A stretch of DNA of 64,000 nt from Linyphia triangularis (Eukaryota > Arthropoda > Arachnida > Araneae > Linyphiidae): the NCBI GenBank assembly GCA_963978545.1, contig CAXBTE010000018.1, positions 176,001-240,000 on the forward strand, read 5' to 3'. The position numbers and the translations under genes were made by a program. The notes beneath the pieces are model-generated. The model searched no databases. It worked only from the letters and a program-made list of their open reading frames with translations, and was not told the origin of the DNA. How positions within the stretch are numbered: position 1 is the stretch's first letter; each line of letters opens with the position of its first letter. Below, in pieces: positions 8,337-18,514 of this stretch.

Positions 8337-8345
8337 ACCACCACT
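8337..8345 (+). promoter_or_regulatory. Candidate PSE of U3 (ACCACCACT)
   Basis: It lies at -60 to -52 from the U3 of unit B and is identical to the 9-mer at -58 of U4. ATAAAAG (8368-8374, about -29 to -23) is a TATA-like stretch at the same place as the ATATTTAAA of U4. Other intact U3 copies of the 9-mer start at 23628, 28404, 33180, 37955, 42728, 47502, 52279, 57054 and 61829. One more, at 13113, now stands in front of retrotransposon copy 2. Units A and C have no such motif in front of their U3. Confidence 0.65.
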
Positions 8346-8396
8346 ACATTATTTTTAGTACAAATACATAAAAGCACGGGAAATGCTGCTAAAGTT

Positions 8397-8604
8397 AAGA
8401 TCATACTTCATAGGATCATTTCTATAGTATGATTAGCGTGTTCACTCACCGAACATCGCAGAAAACCCAACCACGATGATGTGAGATGGGGCTTCTGCTT
8501 GAGCGTGAAAGCGGCGAATCAACTGCTTGTCGGTTGCTTTGCCATTGATGATCGCACCTATCTTTATTGTAAAGAGAGGATGGCAGGAACTCGATCTGAG
8601 TGGT
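8397..8604 (+). ncRNA. U3: U3 snoRNA, unit B (two substitutions)
   Basis: Full length with all boxes present and an intact upstream promoter. It differs from the other eleven copies at 8499 (C to T, the base just before box B TGAGCG) and 8560 (T to A). The second change turns a T-G wobble in the 10-bp apical stem into an A-G mismatch, so the stem is weakened. Box B itself is unchanged. Confidence 0.96.
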
Positions 8605-10208
8605 CTAATTAATAAAAGATAAACATTCATTTGGGGCGAAGCTCTAGAAATTTGCTTTTCAACTTCGTCCCGTAGTGTTGACAAAGATTGCGTTGTTAGT
8701 CAAGAATTTTAAAATTCCCGGTGCCATTTTAGTAAAAGTAGTCGTTTTCACACTCACTGATTGAAATAATAAGTCGCAGATAGATATGACATTTGCTGCA
8801 ATGACGGTTCAACTAGAAAGACGCAAATGGCTTGAACAAAGCTTATAAGGGATCAGACGATTTCGTTGACTTTTTATTTTGGTGTGGCAACAATTGAACA
8901 CTAGAGGACGCTGCATACGGAAAGATCTCTTGAGTTTGCTTTGCCATGATTTACAGGCATATGCGAGCCAATTGAAATGAAAATATTCAACTGGACTTGA
9001 TATCAGTTTTAGAACATGGAATTTTTGACATTCGCTCTTTCTTTGTCCCTAACTGATGGTGCTTGACAACTTTTTCCAGGCTTCCGGTATTATTTGCCAT
9101 ATTGAAAAAGTGATAAAATAGGGTATATTTGAAAAACATTGGACTTTAGGAGAAGTTACATTTTAGGATTCTCTTACTACCTGTTTAAATTTTGAACGGA
9201 CCTTCTTTTCTTTTTTTAGAGTCTGATCGAAATGAGAGAATTGTTGTTTGGAGCTCTTTGGATGGAAATTTAACAGGCGCATCTTGACCGAAATTTCAGA
9301 AATAGGGGAAACATCTTAGATGGAAAATTACTTCATTTATTTGTTATTAAGTCTGAATTTAAAACTGCTATTCTCGTACTATGTATCTAAATTAACTTGG
9401 CAAGTATTGGCTCATAAACGATTTAAATATTCAATAACTTTTGTAATGAATGACGAGGTGAATATTACATTACTTCTGAAATTTTGCATGCCCACCACCT
9501 TCCCGGCCTTCAAATTGCATTCGTCTCTCTCAAAAGCAAAACGTATCCTATTGGAGTTGATTTGCAGTACATGTTGGAAAATGCATATCAGCAATTTGAG
9601 AACTTTCGCTGGAACAACAGCGCCAAATTCGCCTGTGGTGGCTGAAAGTTGAATTCTTTATCTCTTCCAAACTTCGAGTTCTCTTCGTTTGAGAAGGTAT
9701 GTGAACCAATATTGGTCGTGATTTGCCAGTTTTTATGCAGAGAGGGCGAAAGACTGCCCGTTCAATTTGAATCACGTTATTGACATTGCAACAGAAACTG
9801 CAATAAAAAAGTTACGTATACTTTACTTCATTTATTAAAGAAATAATACTTATCCGAAGGTTTTAAATTATCCATTTCAATTTAAATGACTTTTTTTGAA
9901 GATGTAGTTTTGTATTACATGGCTGTAAGGTGAGAACTTGGCGTAAACTTTTGCTTAACCACATGATTGCAAAGTAGTACATGGCTTGTCCAAAGTAAAG
10001 ACAGAAAAAGAAAGAAAAAAAAAATGAATGCCAAAATGTGATGATTGTATTTCTACCAAAGAGAAATGAAGTGTTTTGTAGCTAGAGAGTAATAATATCA
10101 CAAGTCGTACTTAGAAAAGCTGCACAAGTGTAAAAAGGCACTATCCATCAACCACCACTTTTAAAGTAACTCCATTTAATATTTAAACACGACTTTCCAT
10201 GTCTCGTT

Positions 10209-10352
10209 AGCTTTGCGCAGAGGCAGTGTCATAGCCAATGAGGTTCTACCGAGGCGTGACTATTGCTAGTTGAAAACTTTTCCCAATACCCCGCCATGTG
10301 GACGTGAAATACCGTCCGCAAAGGCAATTTTTGGAAACCTCTTCGGAGGTTT
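10209..10352 (+). ncRNA. U4: U4 snRNA, unit B
   Basis: Same sequence as in unit A, with T at U4 base 19. The candidate PSE is at 10151-10159. The Sm site and TTCG hairpin are intact. Confidence 0.97.
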
Positions 10353-13112
10353 ATGACTCTAAAATAGAATTTCAATATTTCCTTGCATGCTGCACTTGGG
10401 TGTCCCCTGGAGAAATTTACCTAAGTCGCAAATATCTCTAGATTGATTTCTAACATCTTCATATATACAGGGTCGTCATAATTAAAGTGATGGTTCTCAG
10501 CGTGATCTATTTGCGAAATTAGCGCCACATTTTGTTTGAAGATTAAACAAGAAGAGGGACCGCAGGATTACGAGAAAAAAGACTTCTGTTCCCAAAGTAA
10601 CTGTGTAGTAAAAAATGAGAGTTTTAAGAAATACAGAATCAATACTGAAATGAAATAACCTTTTTACTTAGCTCGCTTAACGACTTTATGCAAGCTCGAA
10701 ATAGCAACAAATTTAAAAAGCGAAAAATTAACATAAATAGTGATAAAGTCTCTTCATCTGCAAATTCACTGTGTCCCAGAGAAAGCAGCAGCAGCAGAAG
10801 TTAAATCGAATTTCCCATTGCATCCTTTGACACAGTGCGAGTTTCTTGTTCTTGTGTCGCTTTAGCATACACTCCAACTGCTACGGAATTTCCGTAGTTG
10901 CTACGGAAATTAGTTGTAAACTACGGAATTACGGACGTATAGCAAAAAAACTACGGATCGGAATGAAATCGCTGTAAATATCATTTTGCTCGATTTCCCG
11001 CTCAATATTTTCCGCACTTTTAAGAAGACGCAAAAAAATAATAATAATTTCCTCTCCTCTCCTTGAAAAGGAGGACGATCGTTTTGTCGAAGTGACGTCA
11101 CGTCACATTTCGTATATTTTTTTGTGCGAAGCGAAGTGAGTTAAATAAAATAGTTTGAAGAAGAAAAACTTGAACCGTGATCGTGATCCAAATTTTCAAA
11201 GCGCATCAGATCAGATTTCGAATTGTTTTTAATACATGAACGTGATTATAATGGATTGTTATTTAAAATGACCTAATCCGGCTTCCGATGTGGAAAAGCC
11301 ATGCAAGAAGAGGACAAATAATCAAAGATTTCGAGATTTTTAAGCATTTAAAAAAGATTTGACGAGCATTTAAAAAGGATATTTCCGTTCGGACATGCGA
11401 AATCGCGATGTCTTATTAAATTAAAGCTTGGCGTCCACTAGAGTTAAACAGTGCAGAGCAGAGCGGAGTGGATTCGAGCCAAATTACAAGTCTGTCAACG
11501 TCCATTGTAGCACGAGCCTCCTGCTACAGTAGACGTTGGCAGCCTTGTAATTGGCTCTTGTCCACTCCGCTCTGCACTGCTCTGCACTGTTCAACTATAG
11601 TGGACGCCAAGCTTTAGGGTAATGTTTTTTGTAATTTACCTGTTGCCAATTCGTTTTTAAAAGACAGATTTATATTTAAAATTAAATATCACAGGAATTC
11701 ATTAAAAATCCCGGATTATATCCGATTTAAAAAAAAAAAAAAAAAACTTAGGTAGGTTGTGAAAAGTTCTTAACATTCATTATATCAATTTTACACTATT
11801 ATAAATTTCAGTGGTTTTGGAAGTGGGGAGACGCGTGGGTATGTTCTTGAAAAGTGAGGGGACGCGTCACCCCGCGTCTACCCACACTTCTACCACTGGC
11901 CACCCTGGGCATATAGCTATTCATGGCTTGTCTTAAGGAAGGTTTCATTGGATTAGAAGAGGCTACATTGTGGGTAGATTTCATTGGAAATTTTTTAAAC
12001 ACGGGATAAAACATGCTAGAAGCGCAAAATTTCGCCACTTTGTTTTCTTAAAAGGCAGAATGTAAGACATTTCAGAACCAACCCATGATTCTCTTAATTT
12101 TCAAAGTTCATTATTAGTAAGGATCCACATCCGGGAGATTCCATTTCGTATTCCAGTGAACCTGAATACATGTAAGAGGCAATTTCCCCCCCCCCCATAA
12201 ACAGGATTACATTATAATGAAGTAAAATAACGAACCTCTTTTTGTCTGTGAAAAGAATAATTTATAAGCGCGTTATTATTATATATTTTAACTGCAATTT
12301 TTAATATTCAAATTGGATTCCTCGAAAAGTATTTATTACGAGTTAAAATAGGCAATTTATTTTCAAACATCTGAACAACGTGTATAGAAATCAACAATTT
12401 TAAATTTGCAAAAGCGGTTTTTAACATCTTGTTTTTTTAATCGATTAATAAAATGTTGTTTCGCTCCATATTAAAGAGATAACCATAGTATCATTGATTT
12501 GTGTACGATTCGATTTCAAGTTGCTGCGATTAGTTTCCAAGTTTGAATTAAAACTGAACATTTTATCATCCTTTTTTAAATCTTTCAAATTTGTTTTGTT
12601 TGTCCACAATCACTTACTAGTTTATAGGATTGTTTCAATCCTACTTAAATCCCTTTATCCTAAGAGACGTGGCAAACTACTTATGCTTCGATAAAAATGG
12701 GCACTTTATCCTGATTATATTCAGATTATTTTGAGATAATGTTTGATAATTTTTTTTTAAATAAATAAAATAGTTATTTCGATCAGGAAACAGTTTTTCT
12801 ATAACTAAATTTCTCAAGCCTTGAATGGAAAAGTGAGGTTTAATAATTATGCGAAAATATGTCCTTTGTCTTTTATGTGGCGGCATCATCCCTCATTGAG
12901 CTTATTGTTACACCTCTCTCTTTTTTATATACTACGCGTGCTCTAATAGTACCATGGTAAATGTCAAGGTTTTAAGAGTTATCAATTACCCCGCGTAATC
13001 ATTGTTTTTGCTTTTTAATGTAATCAAAACTTAACAAGATGTGTATTGCATTTGAAATAAGGTTGGTTTTCTTAAGTACCCAAGTTTTTTTTTTTAAATT
13101 ATAAATGCTACT

Positions 13113-13121
13113 ACCACCACT
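13113..13121 (+). promoter_or_regulatory. Displaced U3 PSE, now upstream of retrotransposon copy 2
   Basis: ACCACCACT stands 60 bases before the former U3 start (13173). The TATA-like stretch and start site are also kept up to 13175, and the element begins at 13176. Transcription from the U3 start would therefore enter the element after only three U3 bases. Use of this promoter by the element is an inference. Confidence 0.6.
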
Positions 13122-13159
13122 ACATTATTTTTAGTACAAATACATAAAAGCACGGGAAA

Positions 13160-13175
13160 TGCTGCTAAAGTTAAG
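13160..13175 (+). repeat. Target-site duplication, 5' copy
   Basis: TGCTGCTAAAGTTAAG, 16 bp, is repeated exactly at 18899-18914. The empty site in other units reads GGGAAA, this 16-mer, then ATCATA. The duplication covers U3 positions -13 to +3. Confidence 0.95.
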
Positions 13176-13611
13176 GAAGAGGAGCTTCATGCGAAAATTT
13201 AATATGATGATTAGAAGTCGGGTAGAAATCTGATTGAAAGATTCAAGGGGAACTATCGACAAGTTTTTCAAGTTAAGCCTAGTTTTAGGCTTAATTATTC
13301 CAACCACTTGGAATATTGGAGTTAACCCTACTTCTGCCACGTGCCTGAATTCCTGATTGGACTGTACGGACAATTCTTACGTAAGATAATTCTCCTCTCT
13401 ATCTTTGCAGGGTTTTGTTTTTATTGAGATTCCGGTATTGCATCCCGGCCAAAGGGCGGCATTGTTTGTCCCTAGTTGGAACAATACCAGTTACTCAAAT
13501 TCCTGGAGCGGGCGGCACTTTTCAGTGTTGGTCAGCGTAAGGGTTTTGAGTGGCTTCTTTCTCTCAATTTGATTCTCATTTTTGTAGATTTTATTTCTAA
13601 CTTTTGCTATC
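13176..13611 (+). other. 5' UTR of retrotransposon copy 2
   Basis: 436 bp lie before ORF1. They contain two adjacent perfect hairpins: TTAAGCCTA / TAGGCTTAA with loop GTTT (13273-13294) and ATTCCAA / TTGGAAT with loop CCAC (13297-13314). A pyrimidine-rich stretch ending TTTGCAG follows (13391-13410). Jockey elements normally carry an internal promoter here, but I cannot point to one with confidence. Confidence 0.7.
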
Positions 13612-15723
13612 ATGGCGTCTGAGCAGAACAAACTCCACCTCATCGAGAATTTAGTCGGACAATTACTTAAGCTTTTGACTGATATTGCTCCAAGCATTAG
13701 TGATCCTAATATTAAATCTGAGTTATTGTTTGGAACTAAAACACTTTCCGATATGACGACTGACATTTTTGGTCCAAACCAAGGCGATGTATTAGGCACA
13801 AAACCCTGCCTAATCACGACGACACTTTTAAATTTATCTGGTAATGACAACGTCAAATCATATGATATTGTCTCTAGCAACCCGCTTATTATATGTGAGG
13901 ATAGCGATGCTAGCTTGGATTTGGAGACTACATCTCTTACCAATTGCACTCCATTGGTATCCAACAAGACAATTGAAACAATTTCAACTGTTGAGACGGC
14001 GTCTACTTCGAAGGAAGTTCTAACACAGAGGAAACATCCCAACCAGATTTTTAACAATAGAAATGTTGTTACCCCTTCTAGAGAGATTGTTAGCAAGCTC
14101 TCTGTTCTCCCAAATTCATCAGCAGAAACAGTCAATACCTGTTTGACTAATACTGATATTGACACCTCAGATGACTCAGTACAAGACAACTTGAATTGCA
14201 GTCACCGTTTTCTTAGAAACAAAAAACGTTTGTTTACTCCAGACGAGTTTAAATCAAAAATAAAAAGTAATAAACAGAAAAAGGCATCTGTGGCGGCATT
14301 ACGTACAGCCGAAGTAAACGATTGCACCTTCCCAAATCTTTCAATCATGGGTCCTACTATCCAAACCAAATCTACAGGTCCCGACCAACCAGCATTAAAT
14401 GAAGCTAGTTACACACTCCATTCTCAAGAACATGACTGCAATGTAGCTCAGTCAATAAACACTACTCCGTTGCCTGTTTCAAACACTGACACAACTACCA
14501 CTGGAGAAATTAACCAAACAGAAGAAGTTGAAGACAATGAGGGCTTTGTCCTGGTCACCAACCGCACTAAAACTACTCCCATTATTGTCAATGACGCTAA
14601 CACAAACTGGAAGAGCATCAATTCCATGCTAAGAGAAAATGGATTCGTCGGATACGTTGGTAAAACCACTGGCAAAAATTCCTTTAACATCAAATCTAGG
14701 GATGAGGCTCAACAGAGAGCTATTACCAAACTACTGGATGAACTTAAAATTGAGTACCATTCCTTCACTCTCCCATCTGACAAAGTTCTTAAAGCAGTTA
14801 TCAAATCCCTCCCTGCCGACACTGAAGTCGCAGACATCATTGAAGATCTTATCTGCCAAGGTTTTACACCCATCAGGGTAGATCAACTTTCAAAAAGATC
14901 CGAGGGTGATAAAATCCTACTTCCACTCTTCTTAGTTACCCTTGCAAGAGGGGAACATAACAGAAAAATACATAACCTAACTCACCTTCTTAACTTGAAG
15001 ATCTCCGTAGAGGGATACAAGGGCAGGAAGGGTATTTCTCAATGTCATAATTGTCAAGCCTTCCTTCACGCTGCATCATCTTGCAGACGCTCACCCAAAT
15101 GCGTTAAATGTGCTGGTCCTCATCTAAGCTCTGTTTGCACAAAAACCAGAGATGTCACCCCCACTTGCGCTAACTGCTTAGGTCCTCACACGGCAAACTA
15201 TTCAGGTTGCCCTAAAAGACCCCCTTTCAATCCCCCTGCAATCAGGCAAAGGCCGGAGGAACACCAAAACACCCAGCCACCTACACGTAACCCAGATCAG
15301 CCCACCTCCAACAGGACCTTCATAAATACTTCATTGGCAAACCAGCTTACACCAAATGGGACAAATTTTGTTCAAACGTTGTCGAACACTAGTCCAACCA
15401 TGATACCAAGTGAAGTCATTCTACCTATCTCACAAGAACGCGCCACCCCAAGTTGGAGCTCTATTGTTGCAACTCCTTGTCCGACCAACTCCATTCCACC
15501 GGATGTGCAGACTCCCACTCTCCCCCCTGCTTCCCTTTCTCAGGTGAATGAGCAACCCACCCCCTCTCTCACTAATCTCCAGAAGGCAATTGAAGAGGCC
15601 AACAAAACTGCCAACAGACTAGCTGATCTGATTCATTGGGTGCAAAACTCAAAAATAATGGAGACCTTCGAGGAAATGAAGACATCCTTAATTACTCAAT
15701 CTAACTTTACTGATAATGAATAA
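13612..15723 (+). CDS. Retrotransposon ORF1, Gag-like nucleic-acid-binding protein, copy 2
   Basis: This 703-residue protein should bind the element RNA and form the ribonucleoprotein particle. The first ~320 residues are Ser/Thr/Asn-rich and look disordered, with a short basic stretch near 200-225 (RNKKRLF, KQKK). Residues ~330-398 could be an RRM-like fold. Residues ~395-455, starting at the LPADTEV segment, match the PRE_C2HC region that precedes knuckles in Jockey Gags. Three CCHC knuckles follow: C478-x2-C-x4-H-x4-C491, C497-x2-C-x3-H-x4-C509 and C519-x2-C-x3-H-x6-C533. The tail is Pro/Thr-rich. The start at 13612 has a good context (A at -3, G at +4). The stop overlaps the ORF2 start by 8 bases, suggesting reinitiation. 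It is intact, with no frameshift. Confidence 0.95.
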   Translation: MASEQNKLHLIENLVGQLLKLLTDIAPSISDPNIKSELLFGTKTLSDMTTDIFGPNQGDVLGTKPCLITTTLLNLSGNDNVKSYDIVSSNPLIICEDSDASLDLETTSLTNCTPLVSNKTIETISTVETASTSKEVLTQRKHPNQIFNNRNVVTPSREIVSKLSVLPNSSAETVNTCLTNTDIDTSDDSVQDNLNCSHRFLRNKKRLFTPDEFKSKIKSNKQKKASVAALRTAEVNDCTFPNLSIMGPTIQTKSTGPDQPALNEASYTLHSQEHDCNVAQSINTTPLPVSNTDTTTTGEINQTEEVEDNEGFVLVTNRTKTTPIIVNDANTNWKSINSMLRENGFVGYVGKTTGKNSFNIKSRDEAQQRAITKLLDELKIEYHSFTLPSDKVLKAVIKSLPADTEVADIIEDLICQGFTPIRVDQLSKRSEGDKILLPLFLVTLARGEHNRKIHNLTHLLNLKISVEGYKGRKGISQCHNCQAFLHAASSCRRSPKCVKCAGPHLSSVCTKTRDVTPTCANCLGPHTANYSGCPKRPPFNPPAIRQRPEEHQNTQPPTRNPDQPTSNRTFINTSLANQLTPNGTNFVQTLSNTSPTMIPSEVILPISQERATPSWSSIVATPCPTNSIPPDVQTPTLPPASLSQVNEQPTPSLTNLQKAIEEANKTANRLADLIHWVQNSKIMETFEEMKTSLITQSNFTDNE

Positions 15724-18514
15724 AGTCATCAATTCCTTTTCTACTCTCATCATAACTGTATGGAACGCCAACAACGTTACAAACAAAATGGAAGAACTTA
15801 AAAACTTTCTATTTGAAAATTCTATCGACATATGCTTGGTCACTGAGACCCATGCCAAACCATGCAATTCACTTGTGATCCCTAACTACCACACATACAG
15901 ATGTGACAGGATGCACCATAGAGGCGGTGGGTCTGCAATATTCGCTAAAAGATCTCTTTCCACTTCTCTATACAGATCATGTAACCAGTATGGGATGGAA
16001 GAGACAAATATTATCCTTGAGAGTTTTGGAAGATCCATATACATTTCATGCGTCTACAGCCCTCCAAGTAACAATATCACACAGCAACACCTTGATCACC
16101 TCATTCCATCCTCACATCCAACCATCCTTGGAGGAGATCTAAACGCCAAAAATTCAATTTGGGGATGTAGAACAACTAATAAAAACGGCAAAACCATTGG
16201 AAATTTACTTGGCAGGGCTAGCCTGAAAGTCGTTGCGCCACTTCAACCAACATATTATCCAGTATTCAGAAACCGCTATCCGGATATCTTGGATATTATT
16301 ATCACAAACACAAACATTCCCATTAGTGCTGAAGTTTTAAATGAACTCTCATCAGACCACATGCCTGTCCTTGCTACCTTAGGTAGGGAAGCACAACGTG
16401 CTGAACGCCAAGTTGCTAACACCGATTGGCAACTTTTCAATAATATTCTTACCACCTACCACTGCAGAACGTCTACTACCAGGAGTGAAAGTTGTACCTC
16501 AATGGCACGGGGAGTAACTACCTGGAGGCAGGACGCTATGGTAGAGGGTTCGAACAATCAAATTCTCACTGTAACAGACCTAGATGAACGCATCGACTCG
16601 CTGTCTATAAAACTGAAGGAAGCTCATGAAGCTGCAACAACTTACAAACCCTTCAAACAGAACTATTTGCTCCTTCCAACTAACACCCGAAATATCATTA
16701 AATATAGGAACTATATAAGAAAGAAATGGCAGCGTACCTGGGACCCAAAATTCAAAACGCTAGTTAATGCACTGAACAAAGAAATTAAAGAGCTGACAAG
16801 GGAAAGCAGAGAATCCAGATGGAATGAAAAAGTAGTCTCCTTAGCTGCGGAGGATAACAGCCTCTGGCAGATGTCCAAAGCACTAAGAAAAGACAAGAAC
16901 ATTCACAGACCCCTCCAAATTGAAACTGGACTAGTCTTCACTGAATCCGATAAAGCCTCTGCATTTGCGGAATCCTTGGAACTGCAATTCCAAGAAAATG
17001 TAGAACCTACAAACGATACCTTCGAAGAGATCATCCGTAGGAGAGTCAACAACTGGACCGCATCAACACCAGTCCAGGGCTCTATCACCAAGACAGACCC
17101 TGAAGAAATTAAAATCATTATAAGAAAACTTAAAATTCACAAGGCTCCAGGAGGCGATAACATCACAAATCGAATGATTCGGAACGTACCTGAATGCATT
17201 ATCAACAATATCGTTAGTATATGCAACTCGGCTCTCCACCACGCGTACTTTCCACAAAAATGGAAAGAAGCAGTAGTCATACTCGTCCTAAAGCCAAACA
17301 AAAACCCGACCATGCCTTCAAGTTACAGACCGATCAGTCTCCTACCCTGCTTAGCCAAGGTATTCGAGAGGGTTATTCTCAACAGACTGAAACAGTATCT
17401 TTATCATATCCCTGTTGAACAGCACGGCTTCATGCCTGGCCGCTCAACGACCCACCAACTTGTCAGAATCCTGGAATTCACAGGAGAAGCATTACACAAC
17501 AAACAATCAACTGCACTCCTTATGTTGGATGTTGCGAAAGCATTTGACCGGGTCTTCCACAAGGGTCTGCTTTTCAAACTAATAAATTTGGGATTCCCAC
17601 ACGATATTATCCATATAATCAAATCCTACCTTAAGGACAGAACATTCGAAGTCAGAGTTGGCCGCACTTTGTCAGATCCAAGACATATAAGGGCGGGCGT
17701 TCCACAGGGAAGTATTTTAGGCCCTATCCTCTACATATTTTACAACTCCGACTTCCCTGCTTTCAGAGATGATCACAACTCATTGATTGCATATTACGCT
17801 GATGACACAGCAATTGCAGTTAAGTCCATTAATCCAGAACATGCTCTTGAGAAACTGAATGACAAAATACCAGAAATTGAGGAATGGTGCGCCAAGTGGA
17901 AGGTGGCAATCAACGCTTCCAAATCTCAAATTCTTGAAATTAAGGCCAGACGTAAAAGAACTGTAACTAATACAAATGTCTACCTCTTTGGGGAGAAGAT
18001 TCCTAAAGTAAAATCGGCCAAATACCTTGGACTTACAATCTCAGATAACCTAACATGGAAGAAACATATTCAAAATGTAGCAGGTAAAGCTGCGGGTGCT
18101 ATGAATAAACTCAGACCACTTCTTGGGCGCCGTTCGAAACTTGGACTACACCTTAAGAAAAGACTTTACGAAACAACTATAAGACCTGTCTTCTCGTATG
18201 CATCACCAGCTTGGGTAACAGCCAACAAATCAGATATTAAACGTCTACAAACAGCTCAGAATAAGATCCTTAGAGAAATGGTTGGGGCCACCCGCTACAT
18301 TAGAAATGTCTTGATCCATAAAGACCTAAAAATCGACACTGTTGAGCAATTCCTTGCAAAACAGAACATTAACTTCTATAAGAAGGCTCAAGGCGAGTCC
18401 TCCATAATTAAAGACAATATCTCTTACGAAATTCTATTGGAAGATAGGATGCATCGTCCCTTTGCTGCCTTTGCTCTCTCGGATGCTATGCTGACAAAAG
18501 CTTTTCAATCCTAG
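15716..18514 (+). CDS. Retrotransposon ORF2: AP endonuclease and reverse transcriptase, copy 2
   Basis: 932 residues, intact. The N-terminal endonuclease (about 12-225) keeps Asn17, Asn19, Glu44, Asp141, Asn143, Asp214 and His215, so it should nick DNA. Residues ~225-460 are a linker. Bases 16470-16548, coding for part of it, resemble the 3' UTR. The reverse transcriptase (about 465-760) shows KAPGGDNI at about 475, SYRPISLLP, HGFMPGRST, LDVAKAFD with Asp605, GVPQGSILGP at about 661, and YADD at 694-697. Most Jockey relatives have FADD there. The C-terminal part has the YETTIRPVFSYASPAW and LQTAQNKILREM segments typical of the clade, and there is no RNase H. It starts inside the ORF1 stop (ATGAATAA), in a different frame. 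The endonuclease is the likely source of the choice of U3 site. Confidence 0.97.
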   Translation: MNKVINSFSTLIITVWNANNVTNKMEELKNFLFENSIDICLVTETHAKPCNSLVIPNYHTYRCDRMHHRGGGSAIFAKRSLSTSLYRSCNQYGMEETNIILESFGRSIYISCVYSPPSNNITQQHLDHLIPSSHPTILGGDLNAKNSIWGCRTTNKNGKTIGNLLGRASLKVVAPLQPTYYPVFRNRYPDILDIIITNTNIPISAEVLNELSSDHMPVLATLGREAQRAERQVANTDWQLFNNILTTYHCRTSTTRSESCTSMARGVTTWRQDAMVEGSNNQILTVTDLDERIDSLSIKLKEAHEAATTYKPFKQNYLLLPTNTRNIIKYRNYIRKKWQRTWDPKFKTLVNALNKEIKELTRESRESRWNEKVVSLAAEDNSLWQMSKALRKDKNIHRPLQIETGLVFTESDKASAFAESLELQFQENVEPTNDTFEEIIRRRVNNWTASTPVQGSITKTDPEEIKIIIRKLKIHKAPGGDNITNRMIRNVPECIINNIVSICNSALHHAYFPQKWKEAVVILVLKPNKNPTMPSSYRPISLLPCLAKVFERVILNRLKQYLYHIPVEQHGFMPGRSTTHQLVRILEFTGEALHNKQSTALLMLDVAKAFDRVFHKGLLFKLINLGFPHDIIHIIKSYLKDRTFEVRVGRTLSDPRHIRAGVPQGSILGPILYIFYNSDFPAFRDDHNSLIAYYADDTAIAVKSINPEHALEKLNDKIPEIEEWCAKWKVAINASKSQILEIKARRKRTVTNTNVYLFGEKIPKVKSAKYLGLTISDNLTWKKHIQNVAGKAAGAMNKLRPLLGRRSKLGLHLKKRLYETTIRPVFSYASPAWVTANKSDIKRLQTAQNKILREMVGATRYIRNVLIHKDLKIDTVEQFLAKQNINFYKKAQGESSIIKDNISYEILLEDRMHRPFAAFALSDAMLTKAFQS

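Larger units (their letters stand above)
3623..8396 (+). repeat. U3-U4 tandem repeat unit A (4774 bp)
   Basis: One unit of the array, counted from the U3 start to the base before the next U3. U3 lies at +0 to +207 and U4 at +1812 to +1955. Its left flank is retrotransposon copy 1, so its U3 lacks the normal upstream promoter. Private bases include C for T at about 4073 (GACGGCTC), GAGTAAGC near 6006, CTCTGCAATG in the foldback right arm, and TTTAGAG at 6845. At the sites that split the units it has U4 base 19 T, CCGG at 6504-6507, a T-interrupted poly(A), C at 7114 and GATAAT in the late T-run. Confidence 0.97.
8397..13175 (+). repeat. U3-U4 tandem repeat unit B, ends at retrotransposon insertion
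   Basis: The unit runs to 13172. The three bases AAG at 13173-13175 are the first bases of the next U3, left in the 5' copy of the target duplication. It shares U4 base 19 T, CCGG and GATAAT with unit A but has an uninterrupted poly(A) tract. Its T-run near 13086 is longer than in other units. Its U3 carries two substitutions. Confidence 0.96.

Noticed and set aside
3623..8396. Possible U1, U2, U5, U6, 5S, 7SK, SRP or minor snRNA genes in the unit
   Set aside because: Searched by eye for their conserved cores on both strands and found none; divergent forms could be missed without a covariance search.
13381..13410. GTAAG to TTTGCAG intron-like segment in the 5' UTR
   Set aside because: Only 30 bases, too short for a spliceosomal intron. 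The acceptor-like end may still be real but has no partner I can support.
13491..14189. 232-codon minus-strand frame over the start of ORF1
   Set aside because: An antisense shadow of the Ser/Thr-rich ORF1 N-terminus.
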